Below, piece by piece: positions 53,795 to 62,974 of a DNA stretch of 64,000 nucleotides. Both the position numbers and the translations under genes were made by a program. Each line of letters opens with the position of its first letter. Positions within the stretch are counted from its first letter, which is position 1. The notes beneath the pieces are model-generated. The model had not been told where the DNA came from and ran no database searches. It saw nothing but the letters and a program-made list of their open reading frames with translations. This DNA is from JAYZDK01 sp964604165 (GTDB taxonomy: Bacteria; Myxococcota_A; UBA796; CAJQPC01), in the NCBI GenBank assembly GCA_964604165.1, contig CAZRYF010000011.1, positions 1-64,000 on the forward strand. Direction: 5' to 3'.

Positions 53795-54381
53795 GGCATC
53801 CTCACAAGCCAAAGAGGTTCTTGGGCCACAATGCGATGGGACTCCTCCATGCGAGTTCCGGGAAAGTCCCCCACGAGAAACAACAACGCCACCTCTTCCG
53901 CCTGGGGATAATCCTCCCGAGCCTTCTCCACGATGTATCTGGAGATCCCCTTCCAGTTTCGGGAACGGCGAGACCGGGTGGTGGTCTCCAGCACTGGCCG
54001 GATCTTGCGGCTGCCAAGCTGTGGCCCAAGCCACTGCAACACCGGGTCACCCGTGCGGTAGACCGGCACCCCGTCGACCTGGATCTCCATGCGGCGCACC
54101 CGCCTGGGCCCATCCCGGTAGAGGTTCCAGGTCTGTGCGATGCGAAAGGGCTTCTGAATCGGCTCCAACAAGCGCACCAGGGGCATGCGAATGCGACGGT
54201 TGAAGCCGTAGACTCCCTCCGCCACGCGCATCCCCGCTGCGCCCACGCGCTCCTCCACCCGGTCTCGATCCCGCTGACTCTTCAAGGCGTTGGAGGGAAT
54301 GAAATCCAGTCCGGGGGTGGCGAGGATGCCCATCGCCACCGCCACACACCCTACAAGTGCTGCGCGCAGCTCCGGCCTCAT
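53791..54381 (-). CDS. HTTM-associated protein with single membrane segment
   Basis: A 196-aa protein from ATG 54381. One N-terminal membrane helix (about 8-22) and a basic soluble part rich in Arg (S-R-K-I-R-P, S-R-R-S-R-N-W-K-G-I). Genes of this size often accompany HTTM genes, and here the pair overlaps by 4 bp. No family motif recognised. Confidence 0.65.
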   Translation of the reverse strand: MRPELRAALVGCVAVAMGILATPGLDFIPSNALKSQRDRDRVEERVGAAGMRVAEGVYGFNRRIRMPLVRLLEPIQKPFRIAQTWNLYRDGPRRVRRMEIQVDGVPVYRTGDPVLQWLGPQLGSRKIRPVLETTTRSRRSRNWKGISRYIVEKAREDYPQAEEVALLFLVGDFPGTRMEESHRIVAQEPLWLVRMP

Positions 54382-54418
54382 GGAAGACACTGCCGCAAAT
54401 TGGCCCCGTGACTCAGGG

Positions 54419-54895
54419 TCAGGCGACGCCGAGCAGCTGACCCTGAAGCTCGCTGCCAACCGGAACCACCGCCGCGGAGGCGTTGTAGGTCACCAACCCA
54501 AGGGCCGCGTCCCGGATGGCCTCCATCAACCTGCTCGGCGGCATTCCATCCAGCACCCCAGTGGCCTCTTCGGTCAGACCCACGAGTGGTCCCAGGGAAA
54601 ACGCCGGCGAGCTGCTGCTCTCCGCCCCACCCAGAACCCCCGTGTCCTTGCCGGTGGAAGAGCCCTCCATGCCCGCAAATGCGCCGGAGACCTGCCCGGT
54701 GGTAGAGCCTTCCATACCCGCGAAGATCCCTCGCCCGCCTTCTTGCAGAGAGCTCGCGCCGGCGTTCGAGTCGGCCCGCGCCGAAGAGCCCGTTTGCGAA
54801 GCTCCACCGCCCAGTCCCATCAGGCCTGCGCCCGCAGCGGACGCCGCCATGCCTATGCCCATCGCAGCCACGATGAGATGTTCCCACCCAACCAC
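54419..54895 (-). CDS. Gly/Ser-rich protein with internal repeat
   Basis: A 158-aa protein with a hydrophobic, Gly/Ala-rich N-terminus (possible membrane segment) and two copies of F-A-G-M-E-G-S-x-T-G about 20 residues apart, followed by a more ordered C-terminus. The GTG at 54895 sits within an inverted repeat, so GTG 54871 or ATG 54862 may be the true start. Unknown function. Confidence 0.5.
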   Translation of the reverse strand: MVGWEHLIVAAMGIGMAASAAGAGLMGLGGGASQTGSSARADSNAGASSLQEGGRGIFAGMEGSTTGQVSGAFAGMEGSSTGKDTGVLGGAESSSSPAFSLGPLVGLTEEATGVLDGMPPSRLMEAIRDAALGLVTYNASAAVVPVGSELQGQLLGVA

Positions 54896-54909
54896 TTGTT
54901 TTCACAAGT
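54894..54909. promoter_or_regulatory. Inverted repeat at 5' end of Gly-rich gene
   Basis: ACTTGT (54894-54899) and ACAAGT (54904-54909) are perfect reverse complements with a 4-bp spacer, located in an AT-rich stretch directly at the start of the Gly-rich gene. Possible operator; alternatively chance. Confidence 0.3.
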
Positions 54910-54949
54910 AATTTGTTCTTAACTGGCCTTGAGGATCTCTTCATATCCC

Positions 54950-55705
54950 TCACCTGCGGTGTGCCAGGTGCGAGGCACAGATTCGGGAGTGCTCTTCCCA
55001 CACGGGCCAGCCCGTTATTTGGATTTCTTCAGGTAGTTCCTTGGTTTTCACCCCTGAAGGCGCACGCGAAGGCTCACAGATCCTCCGGCCCAGCACCTCC
55101 ATTTCCTGCCCAAGCTTCGACAGAAACAGCGCAAAAGACCGGGGCCCCACTCCCTGGAATTCTCCTGGCAGATGGGTAAAGTCCGTGGATCCACTGACAA
55201 TTCGCAGGGATCCCTCTGCCCCATGCAGGTCCAACACCCCCACCCGCCTCTCCCGGCCTTCGTGCCGCACAGCCCCCGTCTTGCGAAAGGAGCGCTCCCG
55301 CCGCGCATGGTGACGATAGCGACGAATGACGACGGTTCCAGGAAGCGCCAGGGAGAAGGACGCCAGACGGCCCTCCACCCACTCCACCTCTTGTTCCTCC
55401 CCCTGCCATCCGGGCCCCGCAAGGCACCAGCGCCCATCTTCCCCCGCCCCCAGCAGCCCTCGGGGAGACTCCCCCTGGGCGAGATCCGCCGTCGCCAGCA
55501 CGCTCACCCGAAGCCCCGTGGCAGCACGGGTGCGTTCGGCCATCTCTTCGAGCTCCTCACGGGACTCCCCGCCACGGGCGACCCGCCACCAGCTCGAACT
55601 CGCCACGAACCGCGCGGTGACCCCATCAAGCTGAAGGGAGCGGACCAAAGCCTGTACCTGCGCCTCTCCACCCCCAGCATCCACCACCAACAAGAAGGGC
55701 AACAC
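54950..55705 (-). CDS. Protein of unknown function
   Basis: A 251-aa protein from GTG 55705, which overlaps the upstream epimerase TAG by one base. N-terminal strand-helix pattern (L-P-F-L-L-V-V-D-A-G-G-G, V-R-S-L-Q-L-D-G-V), a helix with R-E-E-L-E-E-M-A-E-R, then mixed strands and an Arg/His-rich stretch (R-R-Y-R-H-H-A-R-R-E-R). It sits in the same run as the elb-like genes; no family recognised. Confidence 0.6.
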   Translation of the reverse strand: MLPFLLVVDAGGGEAQVQALVRSLQLDGVTARFVASSSWWRVARGGESREELEEMAERTRAATGLRVSVLATADLAQGESPRGLLGAGEDGRWCLAGPGWQGEEQEVEWVEGRLASFSLALPGTVVIRRYRHHARRERSFRKTGAVRHEGRERRVGVLDLHGAEGSLRIVSGSTDFTHLPGEFQGVGPRSFALFLSKLGQEMEVLGRRICEPSRAPSGVKTKELPEEIQITGWPVWEEHSRICASHLAHRR

Positions 55706-56676
55706 TAGTGACCCCGCTCCCCCGCATGGTTCACCAGATCGATCACCGTGTCCCGCAGAGTCTCCAATGGATCTCGGGGCACCCATCCGAGCTCCCTCCG
55801 GGCCCGAGACGAGTCGACGTACCAGGTGTGGCAGCCCATCACCACCTCTTCCCGTGGAATCTTGGCGCCGAACCCGAGCCCCTCGTCCTTACCCAGATCC
55901 GGCAGAAAGGAGAGCACATTCCGGGTAAAGCGCGGCATCTTCATGCGCACCGGTGGCTTGTTGGAGATGCGGGCCAGGCGACTGTAGAACGCCTCGAACG
56001 TCATGTTGGCGGCCCCCAGCAGATACCGCCGACCGCTCATTTCCCCCTCCACGGCGGCAGCGACAGCTTCTGCCACATCGCGCACATCCACAAAAGACAG
56101 GCCTCCGGAGGGAATCGCGGTGAGTTTGTCCTCCAGGAAGTACCGCACGGTTTGCGTGGCACCTCCGGTTTCATCCCCCGGCCCCAGGAGCAGTGAGGGG
56201 TTGATGCTGATGACCTCCAGATCCTGGGCCGCCAAAACTGCCTGCTCGCTGAAGAGCTTGGATCGGTAGTAAGGCCAGGATCCGATGAGGGAGAGTGGAG
56301 GCGGAGAGTCCTCGGTGGCGACGAAGTCCGCGTCCTCCGAGCAGGCCACCGTACCGGAGCTCGATATGTGCACCAGACGCTTGACCCCGGCCTCGCGGCA
56401 CGCAGCCAGGACATTCTCGGTGCCCAACACATGGACCTTCCACATTTCCTGGGCGTCCACTGGCTCGTGGCTGACCCGGCCCGCCGCGTGAACCACCACC
56501 TCCACGCCGCCCATCGCTTTGACCAGGGCGTCCTTGTCCAGGACATCCCCGGAGGCGGTCTCCACGCCCAGCTCCACGGGCCGCCGTACCAGGGCCACCA
56601 GATCATGGTCCCCATCGAGCCGCGCGAGAAGGCGACGCCCCAAGAACCCCGTGGCACCGGTCACAAGTATCTTCAT
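55705..56676 (-). CDS. NAD-dependent epimerase/dehydratase-type (extended SDR), elb-like locus
   Basis: A 323-aa extended SDR with T-G-A-T-G-F-L-G (7-14) and catalytic Y-Y-R-S-K, like dihydroflavonol reductases and 3-beta-hydroxysteroid dehydrogenases. Overlaps the ElbD-like stop by 4 bp. In Myxococcus the ether-lipid elb operon contains a comparable dehydrogenase, which suggests a reduction or oxidation of a lipid intermediate. Exact substrate unknown. Confidence 0.85.
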   Translation of the reverse strand: MKILVTGATGFLGRRLLARLDGDHDLVALVRRPVELGVETASGDVLDKDALVKAMGGVEVVVHAAGRVSHEPVDAQEMWKVHVLGTENVLAACREAGVKRLVHISSSGTVACSEDADFVATEDSPPPLSLIGSWPYYRSKLFSEQAVLAAQDLEVISINPSLLLGPGDETGGATQTVRYFLEDKLTAIPSGGLSFVDVRDVAEAVAAAVEGEMSGRRYLLGAANMTFEAFYSRLARISNKPPVRMKMPRFTRNVLSFLPDLGKDEGLGFGAKIPREEVVMGCHTWYVDSSRARRELGWVPRDPLETLRDTVIDLVNHAGERGH

Positions 56677-59600
56677 GGCCGCCGAGCCTCATCGGAAGGG
56701 CCAAAGCTGAACACCTTGGACAACTCCATCAGGAGCGGGATCTCGTTGGTCTTGATCTTGCCTGACACAAACTCTGGGACCGAAGGCACATAAGCCTCCC
56801 GCACGATGCGCATCAGCATGTCCGGGGTGGTCTTGACCACGCAGTCCGCGCGACCTCCCTTGGGCCGCCCGCGCCAGACCTCGCAGCCATCTTGCTCCAC
56901 GCTGACGGTCCACTTGCCGCTGTCTGCACCTCCAGAGGCACCGTTCTGGCCCTCCAAGGAGAAGTACCAGGACAAGGGCTTCTCCACCGCCTCGGGCTGA
57001 AAGCGCCCCTCAAACTCCTCAAAGAGCGCCTGGACCCCATCATCGTGGTCCTCCTCGACCGGCCCATCCTGCGGTTCCAGGGTACTCACATCCAGCACCG
57101 AGCCCTCTCGCAAGGTGGCCACAGCCTGGCGTAGCAGCCGGGATGCCTCCCGGGCGGAGTCCGCTGCACGCATGCCTTCGGTGAGGCGGTGCAGCTCGCT
57201 CGCCAGGACAGGCGCCCCGATGCGTACCGTGACCGCCCGGCCCCGGGGAACAATCGCCCCCTTGGGCAGCACCTCAAAGGTGCCATCCAAAAAGATGGGG
57301 AGCACATCGACCCCTGTCTCCAGGGCCAGCTTGCCCACGAGGGGCTTGAAGGTTCCCAGGGTGCCGTCCAGACGGCGCGTACCTTCCGGGAACAGGAGCA
57401 CCACGTTGCCCCCGTCGATGACCTCGCGGGCTTCCTCAAAGCTCCTGCGGAAGCTGCCGGAGCGATCCACCGGTTGGAGGTTGGTCAGCTGCTCGAAATA
57501 GGCCACCACCCACTTGTTGCCCTCAAAGAAGTAGTCCTTCGCCGCCAGTGCCACGAGCTTCTTTCCGTAGGCGCCCAGCGCGTACTTCACCAGCCCCATG
57601 TCCAAGTGAGAGCAGTGGTTTGAAACCACGATGACCGGGCGGTTCTGGGGAATGAAGGCCCGACCGGTCACCTGGGTCCTGAGCAACTTCCCGTAGAGTT
57701 CCCGTTGGCTGGTTCGCAAAACGGTGCGGAGTGGCTGCACGAGGGGAGCAAAGATCTTGACCGTCTCCCGCACGTCTTCCTCGACCACGATCTGGGGCCG
57801 AGGCGCAGCCACGAGCGCCTCCACATCCGCCACGGTCTCGCATCCCCCCAGCTCCTCCACCGAAGGCATGCCTTCAGTGACGCCATCCAATGCTGCTGAA
57901 AGCTCCACCCACATCAGGGAGTCAAAGCCCAGGTCGGCCTGCATGCCAGTGCCCTCTTGCACCATGGAGAGATCCACTCCAGCCACCTTTGCGATGGCAC
58001 CCCGCACAGGACCCGACCCCGCGCGCACGCCGGCGACCGGCTGGTTGGCGCTGGCGATGCGCTCGAGGATCTTCTTCACGTCGTTCCGCTTGACCTTCCT
58101 CGTGGCGGTCCTCGGCAGATCTGCGTCCACCATGTGGACCACAGCGGGCCGGAAGGTGACGGGCAGCTTGGCGATGGCGTTCTTCAAATTCTCCCGCGCC
58201 CGTGCGTGCACCGTGTGGCGATCCAGGTCCTCCTCTGTGCCCGGCACAGCAAGGAGCCCCAACCGCTCTCCTCCGCGGGGGTCCTCGATGCCCACCAGGG
58301 AGTACTCCTCCACATACTCCACGGTGCCCAAAAGGGTCTCCACATCGTCCAGGTAGATGTTCTCCCCGCTGGAGGTCACCACCACGTCCTTGGCGCGGCC
58401 CACAATGCACAGGCGCCCCTTGTGGTCCAGGCGCCCCAAGTCACCTGTCAAGAGCCAGCCATCCGCATCGATCACCGCATCGGTGGCCTCGGCGTTTCCG
58501 TAGTAGCCCTTCATCACGTTGGGCCCCTTGGCCACCACCTCACCCACCCCGTGTTCATCCGGATCGCGCACCTCGAGGGTTACCCCGGGAATGGCCTTTC
58601 CCACGTGCCCCAACTGGCTGCCGGGATGGGCCTGGGCCACAGTCAACACGGGCGCAGCCTCCGTAAGGCCATAGCCCTCGGAGAGGTGGAGCCCGAGCCC
58701 CTGGAACAGCTCCTGGGTGTCCTTGGGCAAGGCCGCCCCCCCGGAGATCAGAAACCGAATGTTCCCCCCCAGGCGACCGTGCACGGACCCAAAGAGGATC
58801 TTGCCCACATCCAGACCGGTCTTCTTGCCGAGCATGCGGTTCAACGCCGTTCCCATGTCGAAGGCAAGCTGGAAAGCCGGCCCCTTGTCCTTGACCTGCC
58901 CCAGAATACGGCGCTCCAAGAGCTGCCAAAGAGCAGGGACCCCCACCATTCCCGTGATGCGCCCCTCCTTGAGGCCCCGGGTCAGGCTGTCACCGGTGAG
59001 CTCATCCAGGTACAGAATCCGGACCCCCCGGGACAAGGGCAGCAACAGGCCGCAGGTGAACTCAAAGGTGTGGTGCAAGGGAAGGACCGAGAGCATGCGG
59101 TCGTCTTCCTTGAGCTCAAACAAAGTACCCAGGCTCGCGATGAGGGCCGTGAGGTTGCCGTGGGTCAGCATGACCCCCTTCGGCAGCCCGGTGGTGCCGG
59201 ACGTAAACAAGATGCTGGCCACGTCCTGGGAGGTCGCTTTCCGGGCGGGCAGTCCGTCGGTGGGTCCTTCCGCAGCGACCACGTGCATGTCCAGCATCCG
59301 GCCTGTCACCACATCCCCAAAGGCATCCCGGGCCTCTGCATCCAACAGCGCTCCCCAGATGGAGGCAGCGGCAGCAATGTTGGCAGCCTGCCCCTCCGAG
59401 AGTGTGGTCTCCACAGGCACCACCACCCCGCCGGCCAACAGGACCCCAAACCAGCACACCACCCAGTCTGGATGGTTGAGACCCGACAGCATCACCCGGT
59501 CCCCGTCCGAGAGTCCCGCTTCCTGCAATCGGACCGCGGCCGCCCGCGCACGCCCCCGAAGGGCCCCGAAAGACATGCGGGAGAGGCCATCGGACTGCAC

Positions 59601-61343
59601 CTGCATCAGGGCTGGTGAGTGCTCGTAGCGCTCCGCAATCTCATCCAGGAAGCTCAACAGGTCGTCGTAACTCCGGAGGGCCTTGGATGGACGATCGAGC
59701 TTCTCCTCGATCAAGGGAATCACGTGGCGCTCAATGCCTGGGACATGAACCTCCATGGTCCAGTGCCGCCAGTCGATCTCCTCCGGGTTCCAGACCAGCT
59801 TCTCCCTGTCGGCATCATTCAGCCGAGCGAAGGCCGACCGGGTATTGGCCGCGGAGAAACGGTAGTTGTGGGTGGCCATGAACGGCACAAACTGGTCCAT
59901 AATGAACGCGGTCTTTTCGTTGGCCTTGCCAAACCCCTTCAAGATGCGGGAGGAGGGCTCCAACAGAGGCTTGAGGGCCAACACCTCCGCACCCACATCG
60001 TCCAGCACCTCGCTGACCCCAAAGGCCGTCTCCGCCATCCACCGGGGGCCCCACTTGTAGTAGAGGTCCGGAGAAATCGGCGTCGGCCCGTAGTGCATCT
60101 GCACCCAGTTTCCCAGGGGGCTGCCGGTGCCCTTGTTCTTGAAGTAGCGGCGCTTGTACAGGGAGACCAACTCGATGAACCGGTAGGTAAAGAACGGGTT
60201 CGAATCTGAGCTTCCAAACTGGTAGACCGGCTTGGCTGTGCCCTCGAGAAGCTCCGCCATCGCCAGCATCATGCCGGAACAGACCAGATCCACGGGGATG
60301 ACATCCAGGACCGCATCCGGGTGGGATGGGTAGGCCAACAGCCCCTCCATGCCCATGTAGATCAGCGGAGCCGAGGTGTTGATTCCCTCGTTCCACCCGG
60401 GAAAAGGAAAGGCCAGGGAGGACTCAATGACCGCCGGCCGCACAATGGTGCAGGGCAGCCCCGATGCACAGAGCACCTGCTCGCCGATGGACTTGGTGTA
60501 GGTATAGACGTTGTGCCAGCCCCAGAACTGTGCACGCTCCAGACCCGCCGCGATCAGGCGATCCGACTCGTAGCGCCGGCGCACCTTGGCCAGCTCATCC
60601 TCAAGGGCGGTGCCCCGTGCCGGCTCGTCACTGGCCAGGAGGTTCTTCTTTGCATCCGCAAGAAACTGGGACTCCCGGAAGGAGTCCCGAGAGCGGTGGC
60701 GCACATTCTCCACGAGATCGACGCACTCGGCGATCTCCTGGTCGGCGCTCCAGTGCTTTGGATCAAGGTCCCCAGCCTTTGGAAAGGGAAACTCGTAGGG
60801 ATGGACCTCGTCGATCTGGCCGGTACGATCCCCCGCCACGTAGCAGGTGCTCGTGTGCAGAAAGGCGATGTCCCCCAGGTCCTTGGCCAGAGCGACCAAA
60901 GACTGCATCCCAAAGGCGTTGACCTTCAGGGCTTCATCCAGGGGCGGGTTGAAATCCACAATCCCCGCGGAGTTGACCAGCACGTCCACGCGGCCCCGGA
61001 GCTTTTCTCGAAGCGCCTCGGAGACACCGGCGAACTCCTGGGACACGTCCCCGGCGATGGCGGTCACCTTCTCCTTCAGGAACGCCTCGTAGGCGGCCCC
61101 TGGATACCGCACCCGCAAAGGCTCAAAAACCCCCGCCGGGGCCACATCCGCCCAGAACCGCGCCTCAGAGTCCTGGTCCTTGCGGGGGCGCACCATGAGC
61201 CAGACATGGCCGATCTGCGGATAGTGGGTGAGCAGCATGGAGAGCCAGGTCTTTCCCAGAAAGCCCGTGCCTCCCACGACCAGAAGCTCCTTGCCTTCCA
61301 GCAGGGCGCCGACATCGAGTCGGCCTGTGCCGTTCCCGCTCAC
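56673..61343 (-). CDS. elbD: ElbD-like ether-lipid megaenzyme (FAR + acyl-CoA ligase + ACP + PlsC + SCP2-like)
   Basis: A 1556-aa protein with five modules in order. Fatty acyl-CoA reductase (about 1-520): G-G-T-G-F-L-G 24-30, Y280-x3-K284. AMP-forming acyl ligase (about 560-1100): T-S-G-T-T-G-L-P-K-G 714-723. Acyl carrier (about 1105-1180): L-G-F-D-S1142-L, the phosphopantetheine site. PlsC acyltransferase (about 1190-1415): N-H-x4-D (His1243, Asp1248) and F-P-E-G-T-R 1318-1323. SCP2-like lipid-binding tail (about 1440-1548). The order and size match ElbD of Myxococcus xanthus, which takes part in vinyl/alkyl ether-lipid formation. ATGA overlaps on both ends. Confidence 0.88.
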   Translation of the reverse strand: MSGNGTGRLDVGALLEGKELLVVGGTGFLGKTWLSMLLTHYPQIGHVWLMVRPRKDQDSEARFWADVAPAGVFEPLRVRYPGAAYEAFLKEKVTAIAGDVSQEFAGVSEALREKLRGRVDVLVNSAGIVDFNPPLDEALKVNAFGMQSLVALAKDLGDIAFLHTSTCYVAGDRTGQIDEVHPYEFPFPKAGDLDPKHWSADQEIAECVDLVENVRHRSRDSFRESQFLADAKKNLLASDEPARGTALEDELAKVRRRYESDRLIAAGLERAQFWGWHNVYTYTKSIGEQVLCASGLPCTIVRPAVIESSLAFPFPGWNEGINTSAPLIYMGMEGLLAYPSHPDAVLDVIPVDLVCSGMMLAMAELLEGTAKPVYQFGSSDSNPFFTYRFIELVSLYKRRYFKNKGTGSPLGNWVQMHYGPTPISPDLYYKWGPRWMAETAFGVSEVLDDVGAEVLALKPLLEPSSRILKGFGKANEKTAFIMDQFVPFMATHNYRFSAANTRSAFARLNDADREKLVWNPEEIDWRHWTMEVHVPGIERHVIPLIEEKLDRPSKALRSYDDLLSFLDEIAERYEHSPALMQVQSDGLSRMSFGALRGRARAAAVRLQEAGLSDGDRVMLSGLNHPDWVVCWFGVLLAGGVVVPVETTLSEGQAANIAAAASIWGALLDAEARDAFGDVVTGRMLDMHVVAAEGPTDGLPARKATSQDVASILFTSGTTGLPKGVMLTHGNLTALIASLGTLFELKEDDRMLSVLPLHHTFEFTCGLLLPLSRGVRILYLDELTGDSLTRGLKEGRITGMVGVPALWQLLERRILGQVKDKGPAFQLAFDMGTALNRMLGKKTGLDVGKILFGSVHGRLGGNIRFLISGGAALPKDTQELFQGLGLHLSEGYGLTEAAPVLTVAQAHPGSQLGHVGKAIPGVTLEVRDPDEHGVGEVVAKGPNVMKGYYGNAEATDAVIDADGWLLTGDLGRLDHKGRLCIVGRAKDVVVTSSGENIYLDDVETLLGTVEYVEEYSLVGIEDPRGGERLGLLAVPGTEEDLDRHTVHARARENLKNAIAKLPVTFRPAVVHMVDADLPRTATRKVKRNDVKKILERIASANQPVAGVRAGSGPVRGAIAKVAGVDLSMVQEGTGMQADLGFDSLMWVELSAALDGVTEGMPSVEELGGCETVADVEALVAAPRPQIVVEEDVRETVKIFAPLVQPLRTVLRTSQRELYGKLLRTQVTGRAFIPQNRPVIVVSNHCSHLDMGLVKYALGAYGKKLVALAAKDYFFEGNKWVVAYFEQLTNLQPVDRSGSFRRSFEEAREVIDGGNVVLLFPEGTRRLDGTLGTFKPLVGKLALETGVDVLPIFLDGTFEVLPKGAIVPRGRAVTVRIGAPVLASELHRLTEGMRAADSAREASRLLRQAVATLREGSVLDVSTLEPQDGPVEEDHDDGVQALFEEFEGRFQPEAVEKPLSWYFSLEGQNGASGGADSGKWTVSVEQDGCEVWRGRPKGGRADCVVKTTPDMLMRIVREAYVPSVPEFVSGKIKTNEIPLLMELSKVFSFGPSDEARRP

Positions 61344-62965
61344 TTGGAGGCCTCCGCTTCAATGGCTGCGGGCACCGGATCCGGCGTCACATCCGCAATG
61401 AAGACCGGTGGCAGGTGCAGGCAGGTGATGTCCGGATCCTCCGGCGCAGTCTCCTTGGCCATGCGCAGCGCCTCGTCAAAGTTGCGAGCGGTCTCATAGC
61501 CCAGGATGCCCGGGATGTACTCGTTGTCCGCCCCCACCACGATCACACGCCCCAGGTGTTGGCGACCGTTCTCGCCCCAGTACCACATGTAGAAGGGGTG
61601 GGCCGGATGGTAGGCGTTCCCGGTCCGGTACATCTGGACGAAGGCCGGGTTCTTGGCGAACTCGCGCTCAAAGCGCTTGTGCAGCTCCATGGCATCCCGG
61701 GTCTGGGTGAGGAACTTGTGGAAGAACTCCACGTAGGCCGGGTGCTGCTCCCGATCGAACTTGTCCGTGCAGGGGTGAAAGATGATCAGCGTCCCGCCCT
61801 TTCGAACTACCGGCGCCCCTCGATGCAGGTTGTAGAGGTAGCCCTCTGCCATGACCGCCACCAGGAGCGGATTCAGGACGCTGTTCACGTTGTAGGGACT
61901 GATGTAGGGGATGCCGGAGATCATGATGTCGCACTGGCCCTCAATGGGCACCAGGTACTGGTCGTAGGCCTTCTTCATTGTGTGTTCGTGGACGGCTTCC
62001 GTCTCGCCGGCAAACACGCCCGTCACGCCGTAGGGGGCGGGGACCTTCGAGAAGATGGCCTGTCGAGCGGGGGCCGGCAGAATGCCAAGGGTCCGCACCA
62101 GTCCCTTGAGGGCGCGCTCTTCGGCAGCGCTCAAGTCATCTTCATTCTTGGAGAGGAACTCCAGTGGCTTGTCGAACATGCGGTTGTTGACCGTGGTCTC
62201 CACCGTGAACACCTTGCAGTGGCGGTTCACCAGCTTCCCCATGCGCACGATGCGGGTGTTCAGCTCGGAATCGTCCGGATCCATGTACGTACCGCTCTTG
62301 CGGATGGCCTCTGGGGTGTGGTGGGCGCACAGGCTTCGATACCCGCAAAGCCCCACCGCCACTGACTTGTGGCCGCCATCCATGGGGACGAAGTTGAGGT
62401 TCACGTAGATGATGAGGTCGCTCTCCGCCGCCCTGCGGCTGATCTCCACCTCTTCGCCTTCCTCGGTGGTGCCCAGGAAGGTCATGCCATCAGGCTTCTC
62501 AGCGTCGTGGTTGTAGAGGCGATCCGGCCAATAGTCATCAAAGATCTTCTTGCCGGTGATGTGCTTGACCTCGGGACCGGTCATGGGCCGGTGCAAGGAG
62601 GTGGCAATCACCATGTGGATGTCCGTGACCGCGTAGTCGGCCAGCTGCTCCAACACGACCTCCAACACCCGCTGCCGAATGTCCGGCTTCTTCATGGGGG
62701 GAAGCGGCAAGGAGATGTCATCCATGGCGATGGTGACCTTCATGCCTGGCTTCAACAGCGCGTGCAGTGGCTCGCAGCCGTAGGGGTGATCGATGGCATA
62801 CCGAATGGCTGCATCCACGTCTTCAAGAGGGGCAAGGGGGGGCTTCGGGTAGATCACCCGGGTGCCCACCGGCAAGTCCACCTCCACCAGCTGGGTCCCG
62901 GAAAAAAGGACCCGCGGCTTGGAGCGGTGATCGGTCGTGATGACACAGGGATGCGGCGTGCTCAT
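61340..62965 (-). CDS. DUF2088 (LarA-like) protein of the elb-like locus
   Basis: A 541-aa protein. The N-terminal half shows D-H-P-Y-G and I-A-M-D-D-I-S-L-P-L, and later I-V-I-A-T-S-L-H-R-P, matching the DUF2088/lactate-racemase-like family (LarA uses a nickel-pincer cofactor). No lar maturation genes are present, so a racemase role is not assumed. It is coupled to the megaenzyme by ATGA and is likely part of the same lipid pathway. Confidence 0.82.
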   Translation of the reverse strand: MSTPHPCVITTDHRSKPRVLFSGTQLVEVDLPVGTRVIYPKPPLAPLEDVDAAIRYAIDHPYGCEPLHALLKPGMKVTIAMDDISLPLPPMKKPDIRQRVLEVVLEQLADYAVTDIHMVIATSLHRPMTGPEVKHITGKKIFDDYWPDRLYNHDAEKPDGMTFLGTTEEGEEVEISRRAAESDLIIYVNLNFVPMDGGHKSVAVGLCGYRSLCAHHTPEAIRKSGTYMDPDDSELNTRIVRMGKLVNRHCKVFTVETTVNNRMFDKPLEFLSKNEDDLSAAEERALKGLVRTLGILPAPARQAIFSKVPAPYGVTGVFAGETEAVHEHTMKKAYDQYLVPIEGQCDIMISGIPYISPYNVNSVLNPLLVAVMAEGYLYNLHRGAPVVRKGGTLIIFHPCTDKFDREQHPAYVEFFHKFLTQTRDAMELHKRFEREFAKNPAFVQMYRTGNAYHPAHPFYMWYWGENGRQHLGRVIVVGADNEYIPGILGYETARNFDEALRMAKETAPEDPDITCLHLPPVFIADVTPDPVPAAIEAEASK

Positions 62966-62974
62966 GAAGGCTTC

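Noticed and set aside
57957..59618. 553-codon plus-strand ORF inside the megaenzyme gene
   Set aside because: Antisense shadow; the minus strand has five clear enzyme modules.
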